DNA from: Scolanthus callimorphus
Taxonomy: Eukaryota > Cnidaria > Anthozoa > Actiniaria > Edwardsiidae
Direction of reading: 5' to 3'
Assembly (NCBI GenBank): GCA_033964015.1
Contig: CM066916.1
Location: forward strand, 14,548,501-14,612,500
DNA length: 64,000 nt
In this document: one piece after another, positions 20,881-32,096 of the stretch
Position numbering within the stretch: the first letter of the stretch is position 1
How the letters are laid out: each line of letters begins with the position of its first letter
Program-made: the position numbers and the translations under genes
The notes under the pieces: generated by a model
What the model was told of the DNA's origin: nothing
The model's database searches: none
What the model saw: only the letters and a program-made list of their open reading frames with translations

Positions 20881-21585
20881 AGGGGTTGGCTCTGGTATTT
20901 GACTGGCTCAACAGAAGCGATCTTGGTGCAAATACGCGATGTGAATAATGATATTATTAGCTAGTTCTATCAACTGGTTTATATTTTTTTCGGAATTAAT
21001 AACTGAAATGAAAAGAGAGCGATATTCTATCAGTTTGTTCATAATTTTGGAAAGTTCACCCGAAAGTCGCCTTATGAATACATTGAAAAGTATTTATGAC
21101 ATTGCTTTCATAATATTACCAAATGTTTCTTAAGCAAATACTTACACGATTTCTATTAGGACACTGTATGACGATTGTCATAGTGTTTCTGTCTTGAAAT
21201 TGCGGACACGAGAGTTGGACTCATTTTGTGCATGCAGTACTTCATTTTAAGTTTTTACGAAGAGCACACAGTAAAATACAGAAATATTTATTTTAAACAA
21301 AACATGTAAACATCACTCTTTTGCAACGGCCGAGACGTTCAACATTTTGTAGTTGCTAGCAAACTCTGCACACTAACCAATGAATTATTCAGCCTTTCCT
21401 GCCCAACAGGGTGCGCGGAATGACCAATAATAAACTTTACACTCGTAAATCCATAGGAAAACATAAAAGGAATGAAGATTGCTTTGCCGAGAAGAGCACC
21501 TTGTAGTGTAGAATCCCTCACGCAAGCATTGTAAAGTGGCATCTCTGCGCGAGAAAAAAATTTGATCTCTAGCAAGACAGGCAGT

Positions 21586-21648
21586 ATGTACGGCGGAGTA
21601 AGCAAGCCTTTGAAGTACTCTGTCATCTTCTTTAACTGGCTATTCGTG
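21586..21648 (+). CDS. Tetraspanin exon 1
   Basis: Start codon exon, 21 codons, donor GTAAGT. Encodes the short cytoplasmic N-terminus KPLKYSVIFFNWLFV and start of TM1. Confidence 0.9.
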
Positions 21649-24600
21649 GTAAGTACGAAAAATTCGTTTTCTTTTGCAAACTCGTAGCATTCCGCTAGTC
21701 AAACTATCTAAGCACCGCCGGGTCCTTGCCTTTCCTTGTTTCGCCTAGTGACTGGTTCTCTGTCGCGATAAAATCCCAGTTGGCTGCACTGTGCGAAACA
21801 TGGCACGGATCTGAATAAAATTGTTTGACTGGCGAAACAGAAAAAGCAAAATCAAACCACGTTTGGAAAATTCACAGTGCGAAACAACGGATTGGCTATA
21901 ACAATTCTGTGCTGTCAAAAACATGTAGTTAACCCAAAGCTCCCCGGCTCGTAACCTCGCAAAAGAGGCTCCATTCTCGAACCCAAAGCTCCCCGGCTCG
22001 TCACCTCGCGGGGGAGGCTCTGGTGACAGCCACCGACTCATGCTACAGGGGCGTAGCAAGCACTTATGAGAGGGGGGGTTCCAAAATTAAAAAATCCACA
22101 TAGATCTCGGGGGAAAACTAGCGTTTGAAGAAATTTGCTACATTTTATTGGAGCTTTTATTTGTTGTCTATTAAATATTTACAATTTTAGTAGTAAGTCG
22201 GTCCAGAACAGAGGTTAGGGGGGTTCCGCTGCGGGAGAGGGGGGGTTCCGGAACTCCTGGAACCTCCCCCTGGCTACGTCCCTGTGCTAAACAAAGGTAG
22301 TTTTATGCCTCCACCGACGCATGCTAAACAAAGGTAGTTTTATTAATCACAATTACTTTTAGAGCGTTCAAATCGAATGCATAGGTTGAACAGACGATTA
22401 GGAAACGAATCCCAGTGTTATTTTGACAGATACGTTTTTATAAAGCAAGATTACTCTACTTTTATGTACGCGTGGGCGCCATTTCAGCCAACAAGCGAAG
22501 GCCCTCAAATGGGTGTCACCATGCAGAGCCTCCCCTGCGAGGCGACGAGCAGGCGAGCTCTGGGTTCGAGAATGGAGCCTCTTCCGCAACCTGCGACTCC
22601 GTATAGTCTATAGGACATCTGCATGATGACGTCATTTGACTCAACTACCAGAATCCTTTTCAGTTTCCCTTTCTTATTCAGATCAACAAATTCCTTCGTG
22701 AATAAGAACATAATAGCCTTAATTTTCTACACAATAAGCCGCCACGCAAAAGGTTTCTGGTAGTTGTAGTCAACCACGTCATCGTGCAAATGTCCTATTG
22801 CTGTAGGTTGAGTTCTCATTCTTTGGCAGGTATTTGGAATAGTTCTGATAGGTGTGGGAGCGTGGGTTGAGACTCATGCAGGACAATTTACGGGCATGAC
22901 AAGCATTAAATTCATGGCCGGAAACCGAGTAATGATGTTTGTGGGATCTGTGATGGCGATCACGTGTCTGTTTGGGGTTCATGCGGCACTCACGGAGAGG
23001 AAAATACATCTGGCCTTTGTAAGTTGCATATTATGTACAATAACGTCTCGTAATCTACAATCCTGGACAAAATTGCTATCGCCTGTGAGAAAGGGGTTTC
23101 TCCAGCATAATGAAGACCCCCGCCTCCTTCACTCCCTCCCCCATGTTCATAGTCTGTTTCTCATCCGCTACGGTGGAGTTGGTTGGCACGACCTACCTTC
23201 GCGTCGGGTGTACGTCACAGGGTCACGTGCTCTCCTGTCAGGTGGTTTTGGCGGGGAATCTTGTCTTCCATCTCCTCAAATCGCGAAACCATGTATATGA
23301 AGTATGCATCATAATGAAGTCATTTTGTATTCGAATTTGGCAAACCAAACTACATCAACAGCACTCGATATCATTGTGTTTTCTACTTTTCAGCCATAAT
23401 TTGACATGTTTCAGGCAATACTTATAATTGCCAACTATAAAGCATGGGTCACGATAATGGTTTCACAAGTTTCAATGTTTAACTGAAATAAGTGGTATGG
23501 ACTATGCCAAACTGCCCCGCGTGACACTGAGTATAACATTTATAGTAAGGTCATAACTCACATACACTGAAGTGCTCTCAGCACTAAACACATGTAAACA
23601 GGGTCACAGCTTCAATTAGTGTAGTACACTAATCACACGAAGTTTTCTTTATAATTAATAAGGAAATCGGATTGTGTTTAATTTGAATAAGGTTGCCTGT
23701 AAGAAACGAGATGAAAGTTTTTAAAAATCCCATCTCCAGTTTTCAAAAAAAAATCTCCAGTTTTCACACGCGCATATACATGAGTTTGCCACTTTCGCTT
23801 TCTATTTTCTCAGCTATTCCTTATTCTACTCGTCCTGCTCTCCGTCGAGATTTCAGGCATCATTGTTGCATATGAAAATCGGGACAAGGTAAATAGAGAG
23901 GATGTTTAGTACTAATTCATACCTTAAGAGTGCTACTGAAACGAATTTGCCACCCCTTCCACTTTGGTCATATCGAAACAGGCTTGATGAAAGAAGGAGA
24001 TTCACGTATTTATTTTTCTGATATTGTTTTTCGTTCCAGAGTTATCCAAGATTAAAATATATGCAAATTAGCAGACTGATGACTTCACAAGATGTTCACA
24101 TGTTCAGCTTTGGAAAAAAGATTACGATACTTTTGACATAAGACTTTGAAAGCTTCTATGATGATAGAACTAAGTGTGATACATATCATAGACTATACAA
24201 TGGTGTTGCAATGGAAACAGACTCAAGTCCAGGCTTTCGGGTATCAAATGAAGAAAATCGCATTTCTGTGTCTAAGGAGTAAATGTTGGACGGCCAAACT
24301 AAAGTTACTATGTCTGCGTATTTAGAGGTTTATGACAGGGTGCACTTATTAGCTCAAAATGCTGAGAAATCTCTATTTTATTGTCCAAAGCGTTACTTGT
24401 GTCAATCGTGTGACGTTACACTTAATTGTGGAGCCTTAATACTGATCATTATATGTTAAAAAGCGCACTATAAATCAATAAATTATTATTATTATTATTA
24501 TTATTATTATCTCTGTAACCAAGAATGACATCAAAATTGGGGAGAACGTCATTTTTCTTCTTTCATCAAGCTCGTTTGGGTGTGACCGAAATGGAATGGG

Positions 24601-27600
24601 TACATAATTCGCTTTAGTAAGGGGCCGACCATTTAACTTTTGGGGAGGGGGGGGGGGGTGGGCTTTTTTGAAAAAAAATATCTTGCACGGCCCGAAGGGC
24701 CGAAAAAAATTTCCTGCACAGCAAAATGGTGACTAAAACCCTTCTTTTTTATTGGAAAAAAAATTCTCACCGCTTAACTGAGGTAGAAAAAAAAATCTTG
24801 CACTGACAAAAAAGCCCCCCCCCCCCCTCAAAAGTTAAATGGTCGGCCCCTAAGAAGCATACAAGTTGTTGTTGTGTCAAACGAGGGGTCACGAGCACTC
24901 CGGCCACTCCCTCGTCAGGACGGCAAGCAAACCACACCTATGAGGCCTTTTCTCTACCATGCCGCGTTAAAACGTCTAGGACTTTCTATTCGTGGATATT
25001 CATAGTGTCTACGTTTCACAAATGAATTTTTCGATTTCATTCAAGCCCTGAAATCGACGAAAAATCACCCGAAAAATGTCGGGACACCAGCTTCTCCTGT
25101 AGTTCTGTATAGGGGACGTTTTCGGGAATTCGAGAAACACTGAGGCCCTGGCTACACTACATGAATAACAATGTAAAGTGTATAGCTTACCTGAGCGGTT
25201 TGCGCTAAACAACGATTTCTCGAGACGTATGCCGTTTCAAATTTAATCATACCTTTCAAAATTGCTCTTCTCCAGGCGAAATCAAGTTTCGAAAACCGCA
25301 TAAGACAAAGCACAAGAAACTACCCGGACAAGCACAAAGACGCCTTGGATGAAATTCAACGAGAGGTGAGTCTTAAGCCCCATTTACACGAGAGTCATTT
25401 TTTGCACGGCTCGGATAAAAATGGTTCTGGGACTACCTCACCACCGGCACGGATAAAATGTCGGTCAGGCTCTGACAAAATTCAGTACGGCAAAGCCATT
25501 TACACAGCGCAAATATACCCGAGCCGTGCCATTAAATTTGGTACCCGTATCCGAGCCGTGTGGGGCAGAGGATTTTTTGGGGGATCACTTCATTTTTGGG
25601 AGAGCGAAAGGGGGGATCTCTCGAAACCGGAAGCCCTGAAAGGGAGGACCACAAGAATTTTCTAAGTAGTTATTCCAGCAACTTCTCTATCATTTGCATT
25701 TTTCTACTTCACTCCACTCAATGCATAATAAACATTTCGCGCATAAAGAATATCATCGAATATAGTCTTTGGCAACTCGCGCAACGAAGACACTACCTTC
25801 ACACCGTTTACAAGAACATGTGTATCTTGGCGAGGGAAAACAAACTCTACCAAAAATGCCCTGCAGTGATAGGCCTGGCGGGCAGTCACTATTTTCGAAA
25901 GAAGAGTAAGCGTGAGTTCAACGTTACAGGCATAGAAATTCGTCATTTGGGCCGCGCTTCACGCAAATGAATAATAATAATTTCATTATTTCGGCGCGCA
26001 ATTGCGCGCATGAATAATAAAATCTACAGGATTTGTTTACTATACATAAAAAATGGAATGTTCATCTGCACTTTCTCTGAGGCTTGATGAAATGCGTTTA
26101 TCAAAATTTCGCAACGAAAGAAAAATGCGATCCCCTCTATCTGTAAATTGTCTTCTACGGTGAAATAGGGGTCGGGGTGGATCACGAAAACGTTTAACTG
26201 CTCTTAGGGGGGATCGCGTTAATCATTAATCGTTAATGAGTACTTATGGAGGGAGGATCACTGCATTTTGACCTTGTATTACCCACAATCCCCCCCCCCC
26301 CCCCCCCCCCCCAAGGCGATAAATAATGACCGGTCCCTAAATGAACCTTTAAATCGTGTAGTTGGGCAGAACTATTCAGAGCAGACTAGACCTTTATTTT
26401 TGGCCAATCGTGCTATTCTTCTTGGAATAACGGATTGTAAAATGTGCGTACTCGTGAAATAGTATTTGCCCAAAAAACACAATTATCGTGTTGCAAGCCC
26501 GGAAAATTCGTTTTTCGCAAGGTCTCGTTATATCTTCGATAGGTTGGATTCATCAATATACGGCACAGTAGTCCTAGGGTAATAGAACACAAAAGCGCGG
26601 CTTTGTTGATTGAATTAGAAGGGTCCGGCAAAACCTGGAGTCTTTCAATTTCGAACAAACCCATGAAAAATGCCCTAAAACAGAAATGAATTTTATCACC
26701 ACGAAACCCACAATTTGATTATTAGAAACACATTTTCAAGGTAGAAACGTTATAAAATATCAACTGAGACGGAAAAACTCGAAAGCAGCCCCCTAAAACT
26801 CTTTTTTCTTCCCACTTCTGAGCCACAAAGCCTGGTTGTCCGCTAAGACTACTGTATTCATATTCCCATAGGATCGGTTTAAAACCTAGAATGTGTACAA
26901 CCGATATGTTACTCAATTCAAGGATTATCTTACACACTGGGCGGTGCCTGATTAAATGCGTATTCGAACGGTCATTGTCTGTGCTTCGATATGTAGTTGT
27001 GGGAAACGCCTCATATAGAGGGCACAAATAAATTGATTGATTGATCATTGAATGCATATTTCGGGACTGCCACGTGATATTTTGCTATGTTGCTATCACA
27101 AAGGGATTATCTCGTAGACTGGGGCGAAGCTATAATATACCGTTTTCACTGTGTCGTACACGTGTACTAATATTATTTATGTTTCTTTCTCAGCTGGAGT
27201 GTTGTGGGACTGATAACGGAACATCGGACTACATGGTCAATAATGACCTCCTGCGAATAGTATCAGTACCGGATTCGTGTTGCAAGCCCCCATACCAGGG
27301 CAATAATTGCGGTCGAGGCCAGCTACTACTAAACAGTGCCAAACTGTTTACCGAGGTAAGTAAACTCTTAAGGCCATGTTACACGAGTCATTTTTTCTTG
27401 CAACTCGCAACGCAACGATGACGAATTGAAAATCATTGGTAGTTCTGTGGGAGGTTACACGTTCGCAATATTTTTTGCAACCTGCAATACGCCCGCATGG
27501 AAAATTATCAATTACAGCGGCACCTTAAACATCAAGCGCGCGAATTGGCTCATTCAGGGAACCATTGCGCGATAAATTGCCAAGACATGTTACACGTAGC

Positions 27601-28782
27601 AACTTGTCTCGCAACGTTGCGAAAAAGTACAGCTCGGTTCTAATTTTTCTCACATAGCAGGGGCATGTTACATTCGCGCATTTCGCTGCAACTCGCAACG
27701 CAACGCGCCTTTACTTCTAACTAGCGATGTAACAGCGTTATGTCATAATCGCGAAGTGTGAAAAACACTGCTATGCAACAAATCAACTGCTTTGACACAC
27801 AATCAGATTACTCTAGCTCAGTTTGTTCAGCGGACAAAGAAGGCTAGACGGCTCACTCCAATTCGCATGGGTTGTAATATGAAGGCGCCCTAAGCTGAAC
27901 TATTCATTTCCCCATTGGTTTCCTTAATTTTAACTGAGCATAAGTCTGCCTGTCCTTAAATAGAAAAAAAGCAAAGCAAAACCAAAAAGCAGCATGCTTT
28001 CGAGGTGGAAACGTTCGGGTTTTGTCTTATTAGTTCTATTGTTGTTGTTGTCTTCTTCAGCCCTGCATACCAAAGATAAAGGACCTGCTATCAAAAAAGG
28101 TAGAAGTCATTGGTGCACTCTCCATTACAGTACTGGTACTGCAGGTAAGAGGTTCTCATTGATAGATGCTGTCTCCGTGTAAATTATAATACCACTGTCA
28201 CGTCATTTGGAGGTTTGGATACGGGATCCTTAATTTGCATAAATTTTTGAGATTTTATTCCTTCTTTTTTCCCAAATCAAACACTCAACAATATTTTTCA
28301 TCAGAATTTCCAAACCATTTTTCAACCGGTTACAAAACTCGTTTTTTGGAAACTAACTTCTCGGTTTAGACATCCTGATTAAACACGCTGTCTCGTGTTT
28401 GATAAATTACTTCCGACATTCACGACTAACATAATAGAGCGGATTTCAGATGACCGTCGTGTTTGCAATTGGTTTGCTTTCTCATTGGCTGCTTCTTTCC
28501 ATCAACCAATCATATTACAAACTAATTACAATCAAGGAATTACTAGCCAATTGGTTCGGCTCCTGATTGGCTGGGCTGGAAACCATTCAACAGTAATTTG
28601 TAATTACTCTTGTTTCTGATTGGCTAGTGATTGCACAATTGCGTTTACTTTCACGACGGTCATCTGAAATCTGCTCTATTTCCATCTTTTTTAATTTGTA
28701 GATAATTGGGATGTGTCTGATCTTGGTCATGATCTTCAAAGTGAAAGAGAACCGACAATCACACACGTTGATAACCAATTAA
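21586..28782 (+). CDS. Tetraspanin, complete (7 exons, 247 aa)
   Basis: Four-pass membrane organiser protein. Exons 21586-21648, 22830-23018, 23814-23888, 25276-25365, 27194-27355, 28061-28144, 28702-28782, all in phase 0 with GT-AG borders. ATG at 21586 opens MYGGVSKPLKYSVIFFNWLF. Transmembrane helices: exon 1-2 junction, exon 2 (VMMFVGSVMAITCLFGVHAA), exon 3 (LFLILLVLLSVEISGIIVA), exon 6-7 (IGALSITVLVLQ then IIGMCLILVMIF). The large extracellular loop has LECCG, PDSCC, NNCG and a last Cys in PCIPK: six cysteines. Length and exon phases fit the family, closest in feel to the CD151/CD9-like group, though subfamily is not assigned. N-terminal juxtamembrane Cys usual for palmitoylation is absent from the first 20 residues. 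Confidence 0.93.
21690..21910. mobile_element. Repeat with CCTTGTTTCGCCTAGTG ... GCGAAACA
   Basis: CCTTGTTTCGCCTAGTGACT, TCTGTCGCGA, AAATTGTTTGACTGGCGAAA and ATCAAACCACGTTT appear in the same order at 30075-30325. In tetraspanin intron 1. Confidence 0.5.
21971..22575. mobile_element. CTCGTACCCAGAGCTCC family copy with an insertion
   Basis: Left end CATTCTCGAACCCAAAGCTC, right end GAGCTCTGGGTTCGAGAATG. About 240 bp at 22043-22285 is extra: it runs from ACAGGGGCGTAGCAAGC to CCTGGCTACGTCCCTGT, i.e. another inverted-repeat element nested inside. Tetraspanin intron 1. Confidence 0.7.
22613..22795. mobile_element. TA-flanked MITE GGACATCTGCA...ACTACCAGAATCC
   Basis: 183 bp, ends GGACATCTGCATGATGACGT and ACGTCATCGTGCAAATGTCC inverted, TA on both sides. 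Ends 34 bp before tetraspanin exon 2. Confidence 0.8.
22830..23018 (+). CDS. Tetraspanin exon 2 (TM1 end, small loop, TM2)
   Basis: 63 codons, a size common for this exon in tetraspanins. Acceptor TTGGCAG, donor GTAAGT. Contains GIVLIGVGAW and GSVMAITCLFGVHAALTE, the TM2 GxxxxxxxxxGCxGA-like region. Confidence 0.92.
23814..23888 (+). CDS. Tetraspanin exon 3 (TM3)
   Basis: 25 codons. Hydrophobic helix LLFL-like with the conserved polar Glu (LLSVEISGIIVAY), then ENRDK. Donor GTAAAT. Confidence 0.92.
24445..24510 (+). repeat. SINE-like tail with (ATT)n
   Basis: AAAAAGCGCACTATAAATCA runs into a (ATT)n microsatellite. TATATAGCGCTT-like heads near 3437 and 8757 look related. Probably a short retroposon tail. 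Confidence 0.45.
24621..24850. mobile_element. TAA-flanked MITE GGGGCCGACCATTTAAC
   Basis: 230 bp, ends GGGGCCGACCATTTAACTTT and AAAGTTAAATGGTCGGCCCC, TAA both sides, with G-run and C-run just inside the ends. TWA duplications suggest a PIF/Harbinger-type parent. Tetraspanin intron 3. Confidence 0.8.
25276..25365 (+). CDS. Tetraspanin exon 4 (start of large loop)
   Basis: 30 codons of charged helix (FENRIRQSTRNY, DALDEIQRE), matching helices A/B of the large extracellular loop. Acceptor CTCCAG, donor GTGAGT. Confidence 0.88.
25558..26335. mobile_element. GGGACCGGTCATTATTTATC family copy, left end lost
   Basis: Right end GATAAATAATGACCGGTCCC then TAA. Internal blocks (TTGCATTTTTCTACTTCACT, GTGTATCTTGGCGAGG, GGCAGTCACTATTTTCGAAA) match 51181-51980 inverted, and 40900-41700, 55080-55560. 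A C-run lies at 26289-26312. Tetraspanin intron 4. Confidence 0.75.
27194..27355 (+). CDS. Tetraspanin exon 5 (CCG and PxSC motifs)
   Basis: 54 codons. LECCGTDNGTSDY opens the exon, then VPDSCCKPPYQGNNCG. NGT is a possible N-glycosylation site. Acceptor CTCAG, donor GTAAGT. Confidence 0.94.
28061..28144 (+). CDS. Tetraspanin exon 6 (last loop Cys, TM4 start)
   Basis: 28 codons starting PCIPKIKDLLSKKVEVIGAL and entering TM4. Acceptor TTCTTCAG, donor GTAAGA. Confidence 0.92.
28437..28676. mobile_element. MITE, GAGCGGATTTCAGATGACCG family (copy 2)
   Basis: 240 bp, TA-flanked, ends GAGCGGATTTCAGATGACCG and CGGTCATCTGAAATCTGCTC. Nearly identical in sequence and length to 35529-35768. In tetraspanin intron 6. 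Confidence 0.88.
28702..28782 (+). CDS. Tetraspanin exon 7 (TM4 end, cytoplasmic tail, stop)
   Basis: 26 codons: IIGMCLILVMIFKVKENRQS and a short tail ending ITN, TAA 28780-28782. A 240-bp MITE ends 26 bp before this exon. Confidence 0.9.
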   Translation: MIGMCLILVMIFKVKENRQSHTLITN

Positions 28783-29321
28783 GTAATCATCCATGCAAGA
28801 ACTAGGCAAACCTCCATTGTTCTACGGCATTGAAGGTTTCCCACGTAGGATATGTCCTATTTTTTTACCACAGTAAGTTATCATGACTAGTAACATAATA
28901 AAAGTGAAAAATTGATAGATTTCGACTTGCTTTGAGAAAATATGGCAACAAAAAGTATCTAGACCAATCAGATCAAAGAAGAACAAAGGAGTGAGAATCA
29001 GCATTTTACACAAGGTTCCCCACGTACAAAGTCTTTTAAAATTGCATATCCTGTTTGCGAGTACCACATGTGCTTATATATCCCTAAAAATCCTCAGACA
29101 AGTTTTTCTAGCATAGTGAATTTACTGATTTTCATGTCTAAGCCAATGAAATTGCCTATATTTTCAATAGAAACTAATTGCATTCCAGCATGCTTTGCCG
29201 TTGACTGGCCTAGTTCTTATACGGACCATTACTTAACCAGCCAAGTTCGTATTACAAACTACAACTGTTTCCGCTGACCGGTACAATCTAGCATGGCGTG
29301 CTCACATGTACACACTTGGCG
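28783..29321. other. Tetraspanin 3' UTR / intergenic
   Basis: AT-rich, no coding signal. ATAATAAAAGTG near 28893 could serve as a polyadenylation signal. Confidence 0.4.
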
Positions 29322-29536
29322 CATTCTCGTACCCAGAGCTCCCCGGCTCGTCACTTCGCGGGGGAGGCTCTGGTGGCGGCTATTTGAGGGCCTTATCGCT
29401 GATTGGCTGATTTTGAACGTTGGAGCATGCGCTTTCTCTCAACGGCTCTGTATTAAACCTTGCGCATGCGTCAGTGACTGTCACCAGAGCCTCCCCCGCG
29501 AGGTAGCGAGCCGGGGAGCTCTGGGTTCGAGAATGC
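29322..29536. mobile_element. CTCGTACCCAGAGCTCC family, compact copy
   Basis: About 215 bp; left CATTCTCGTACCCAGAGCTC, right GAGCTCTGGGTTCGAGAATG; GGCTCGTCACTTCGCGGGGG mirrors CCCCCGCGAGGTAGCGAGCC. Confidence 0.8.
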
Positions 29537-29557
29537 ACTTGACGTTGAACCGTATCA

Positions 29558-29838
29558 ATGGGGAGTTTGCAGGTGTTGCGTGACATTTTGAATTTTGATC
29601 CCAGCAAAATAAAAATGCCATATTTGAAAAGAGCTCACCGAAATATGTGAAATCCTAAAATCATTAAACGTATAGAGAAACAGCCTACTTCGGGCGCCAA
29701 TAACTTTGCTAATATTTACCCAAATCAACTCAAATTTTCGCCTTTTTCTAATTTCGGCAAGCTCTTTTCAAATATGGTATTTTCATTTTATCAGGATCAA
29801 GATTAAAAATGTCACGCAACACCTGCAAACTCCATTGT
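29558..29838. mobile_element. TIR element GGAGTTTGCAGGTGTTGCGTG
   Basis: About 280 bp. GAGTTTGCAGGTGTTGCGTG is answered by CACGCAACACCTGCAAACTC; GCCATATTTGAAAAGAGCTC mirrors GAGCTTGCC-side TTTTCAAATATGG. Confidence 0.75.
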
Positions 29839-29871
29839 TTTGACACTAATTTTCTGAAACCTGATCGAATA

Positions 29872-29996
29872 GAGGGGATTTCAGATGACTGTCGTGAGTA
29901 ATTCGCAATTACTTTGTAATTACTCCTATAGATTTTATTCAGAATTCGTTTAATTACTTTGCGATTGGTTTTACTACAGTCATATGAAAACCGCTC
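29872..29996. mobile_element. MITE, GAGCGGATTTCAGATGAC family, internally deleted
   Basis: 125 bp, TA-flanked, ends GAGGGGATTTCAGATGACTG and CAGTCATATGAAAACCGCTC. Confidence 0.75.
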
Positions 29997-30069
29997 TATG
30001 ATTGTGTCATTATTTACAGCTAAATCCGTTGTTTCTCGCTGCGCGTTTTCAAAACGCCGCTTTGGGTTT

Positions 30070-30290
30070 TTCTGTCCCGCCAGTCAAACCATCTAAGCCA
30101 ATCAGGTCCTTGCCTTGTTTCGCCTAGTGCAGTCGACTGGCTTTCTGTCGCGACGAAAAACCAGTTGAATGCACTAGGCACATAACTGCAGTTTTTTGTC
30201 GCGACAGAAAGACAGGCGACTGTACTAGGCGAAACAAGGCAAGGACATCATTGGCTTAGATGGTTTGTCTGGTGGAACAGAAAACCCCAG
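30070..30290. repeat. Palindrome CCTTGTTTCGCCTAGT / ACTAGGCGAAACAAGG
   Basis: GCCAGTCAAACCATCTAAGCC mirrors GGCTTAGATGGTTTGTCTGG; TGTCGCGACGAAAA mirrors TTTTTTGTCGCGACAGAAA. Host repeat of the fold-back element at 30326. Confidence 0.7.
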
Positions 30291-30325
30291 ATCAAACCAC
30301 GTTTTAAAAATGTACTGCGCGAAAC

Positions 30326-31477
30326 GGAGTGTAGGTTTTGGTCGAGGGTCGAGTGTCGAGGGTAAGACGTCGAGGGTCGAGGGTAAAATGGCGAGGGTCG
30401 AGGGTAAAATGTCGAGGGTCGAGGGTAAAATGTCGAGGATCGAGGGTAAAATGTCGAGGGTCCAATTTTTTTCTGCAAATAAATGAAATAATTTTTCCCG
30501 TGATACATGTTGAAATATTTTTTAAAGAATGCAAATTTTTGGTTTTCCTGACTGATACGTGGATAGACTCCGACAAAGTTGTGCTGCGAATTTTCCCACC
30601 TTTTCGACCTTCGCGGAGCGGGATAAAACAAAAGGTTTTCCGAAAACTCCAGGCGTAAATTTCGGGCAATCTTTTTCAAAATCAAATTCCCTAAAACTGT
30701 GCGTGGCAGATTTGTTGTGCTTTTTCCCCAGGCGTTCTCAGAAAGATTTCCTCGACAGAGCGTACCGAGCGTGTAAGCTCTCGGATCTTGCTCAAAAAGG
30801 AGAACACAAATGAGAACAACAATAAAATCTTTTGGTCTGAGATAATATCAAACCAAAGGAAGTCCACTCTACGTTCAGCGAACTGGTGTTTTTCGAAGAT
30901 TTTGAACACGGCGTTCTTCAACTGGCAATGAACTGGAGTGTTGGTAGTCCCATTGCGATATGCTGCCAGCGCAGAAAAAGCAATCGCCGACGTGATTTTA
31001 TACCCAGCACTTACTAGTCTTGCTTCCATGCTAGTCATTATACTACAGCCAACTTTAGGAGACTCAGGGATAGGTAGCACAATAAAACGAGGCGAAATGA
31101 AGTTAGGTCGAATATCATTTGCGATCTTTCACGAAGGACTCTGGTGAAGTGAGCGCTAGAAATAGGTTGTGAAAATGCCGCGGAAATCTTGGTTTTCCCG
31201 AAGAAAGATTGAATAAAAGCAAAACATTAATATCTTTTCTTGCCCAAAATACTCAGACTCGGCAAGTTTGCTTCGAATTTTGCTGTTTAAACAGAAGATT
31301 TTGAGGCCCTGAGAAAAAAAAATAGACCCTCTCGACATTTTACCCTCGACAATTTTCCCTCGACCCTCGACATTTTACCCTCGACCCTCGACATTTTACC
31401 CTCGACCCTCGACATTTTACCCTCGACCCTCGACGTCTTACCCTCGACACTCGACCCTCGACCAAAACCTACACTCC
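30326..31477. mobile_element. Fold-back element with minisatellite arms
   Basis: 1,152 bp. Left arm GGAGTGTAGGTTTTGGTCGA then repeats of GTCGAGGGTCGAGGGTAAAA (to about 30462); right arm is the inverse from about 31327. Flanked by GCGAAAC (30319-30325, 31478-31484), a likely target duplication. The centre (30480-31320) has no recognised gene; ORFs through the arms only read the repeat. Confidence 0.85.
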
Positions 31478-31879
31478 GCGAAACGGTTGTGGCTATAAAA
31501 CGGTAATTCATATTTCGTATGTAAGTTGGAAGACTTTTGAAATAACGAATAACATTGGTTTTACTCTACATGTATATAGTTGTGATATGCTAAGATAACC
31601 TACCATAACCCACACGAAGTGAAAAAACATATTCATACACATTATTCATTTATTCAACCAAGCTTGTTTGAGGAGTTCAGCATCCGAACGCAGATTAGGT
31701 GACCTCCGAAAAATGACTTGCAAATACCAAAGCTAAACTCTGAAAGTATATCGAATAAACTTTAAATAACCGAATCACACAAGCGAAAATATTCTAAGCT
31801 TACCTAAGCTTTCGGCCAGTATCCACCGGCCTTCATCAGAAATGGTGATTGAAAGTATAATGTTTTGTAAATAGGTGCA

Positions 31880-32096
31880 AATAATCGCAATTGAGCAATC
31901 GCTAGCCAATCAGAATCGAGAGAAATCACAACTTGCACCTGAATGGCTTTTTCTCAGCCAATAACAAGCGGAACCAATTACTTACACAACTGCATTTATA
32001 GCAGAATTTGATTGGCTGAGAAAAATTAGTAGCCAATGAGAACGCAAAGCAATCGCAATTACATAATAAATCTCGGCAGTCACGTGAAATCTGCTC
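31880..32096. mobile_element. MITE, GAGCGGATTTCAGATGAC family, left end missing
   Basis: Starts in the internal AATCGCAATTGAGCAATC and ends CAGTCACGTGAAATCTGCTC then TA. Internal order matches 6648-6900. Confidence 0.7.

Noticed and set aside
22854..23300. 148-codon plus ORF as an independent gene
   Set aside because: Its first part is tetraspanin exon 2; the remainder is intron read past the GTAAGT donor at 23019.
30248..30686. 145- and 121-codon ORFs with FYPRPS / FTLDPRH repeats
   Set aside because: Products of the GTCGAGGGTAAAAT arms of the fold-back element.
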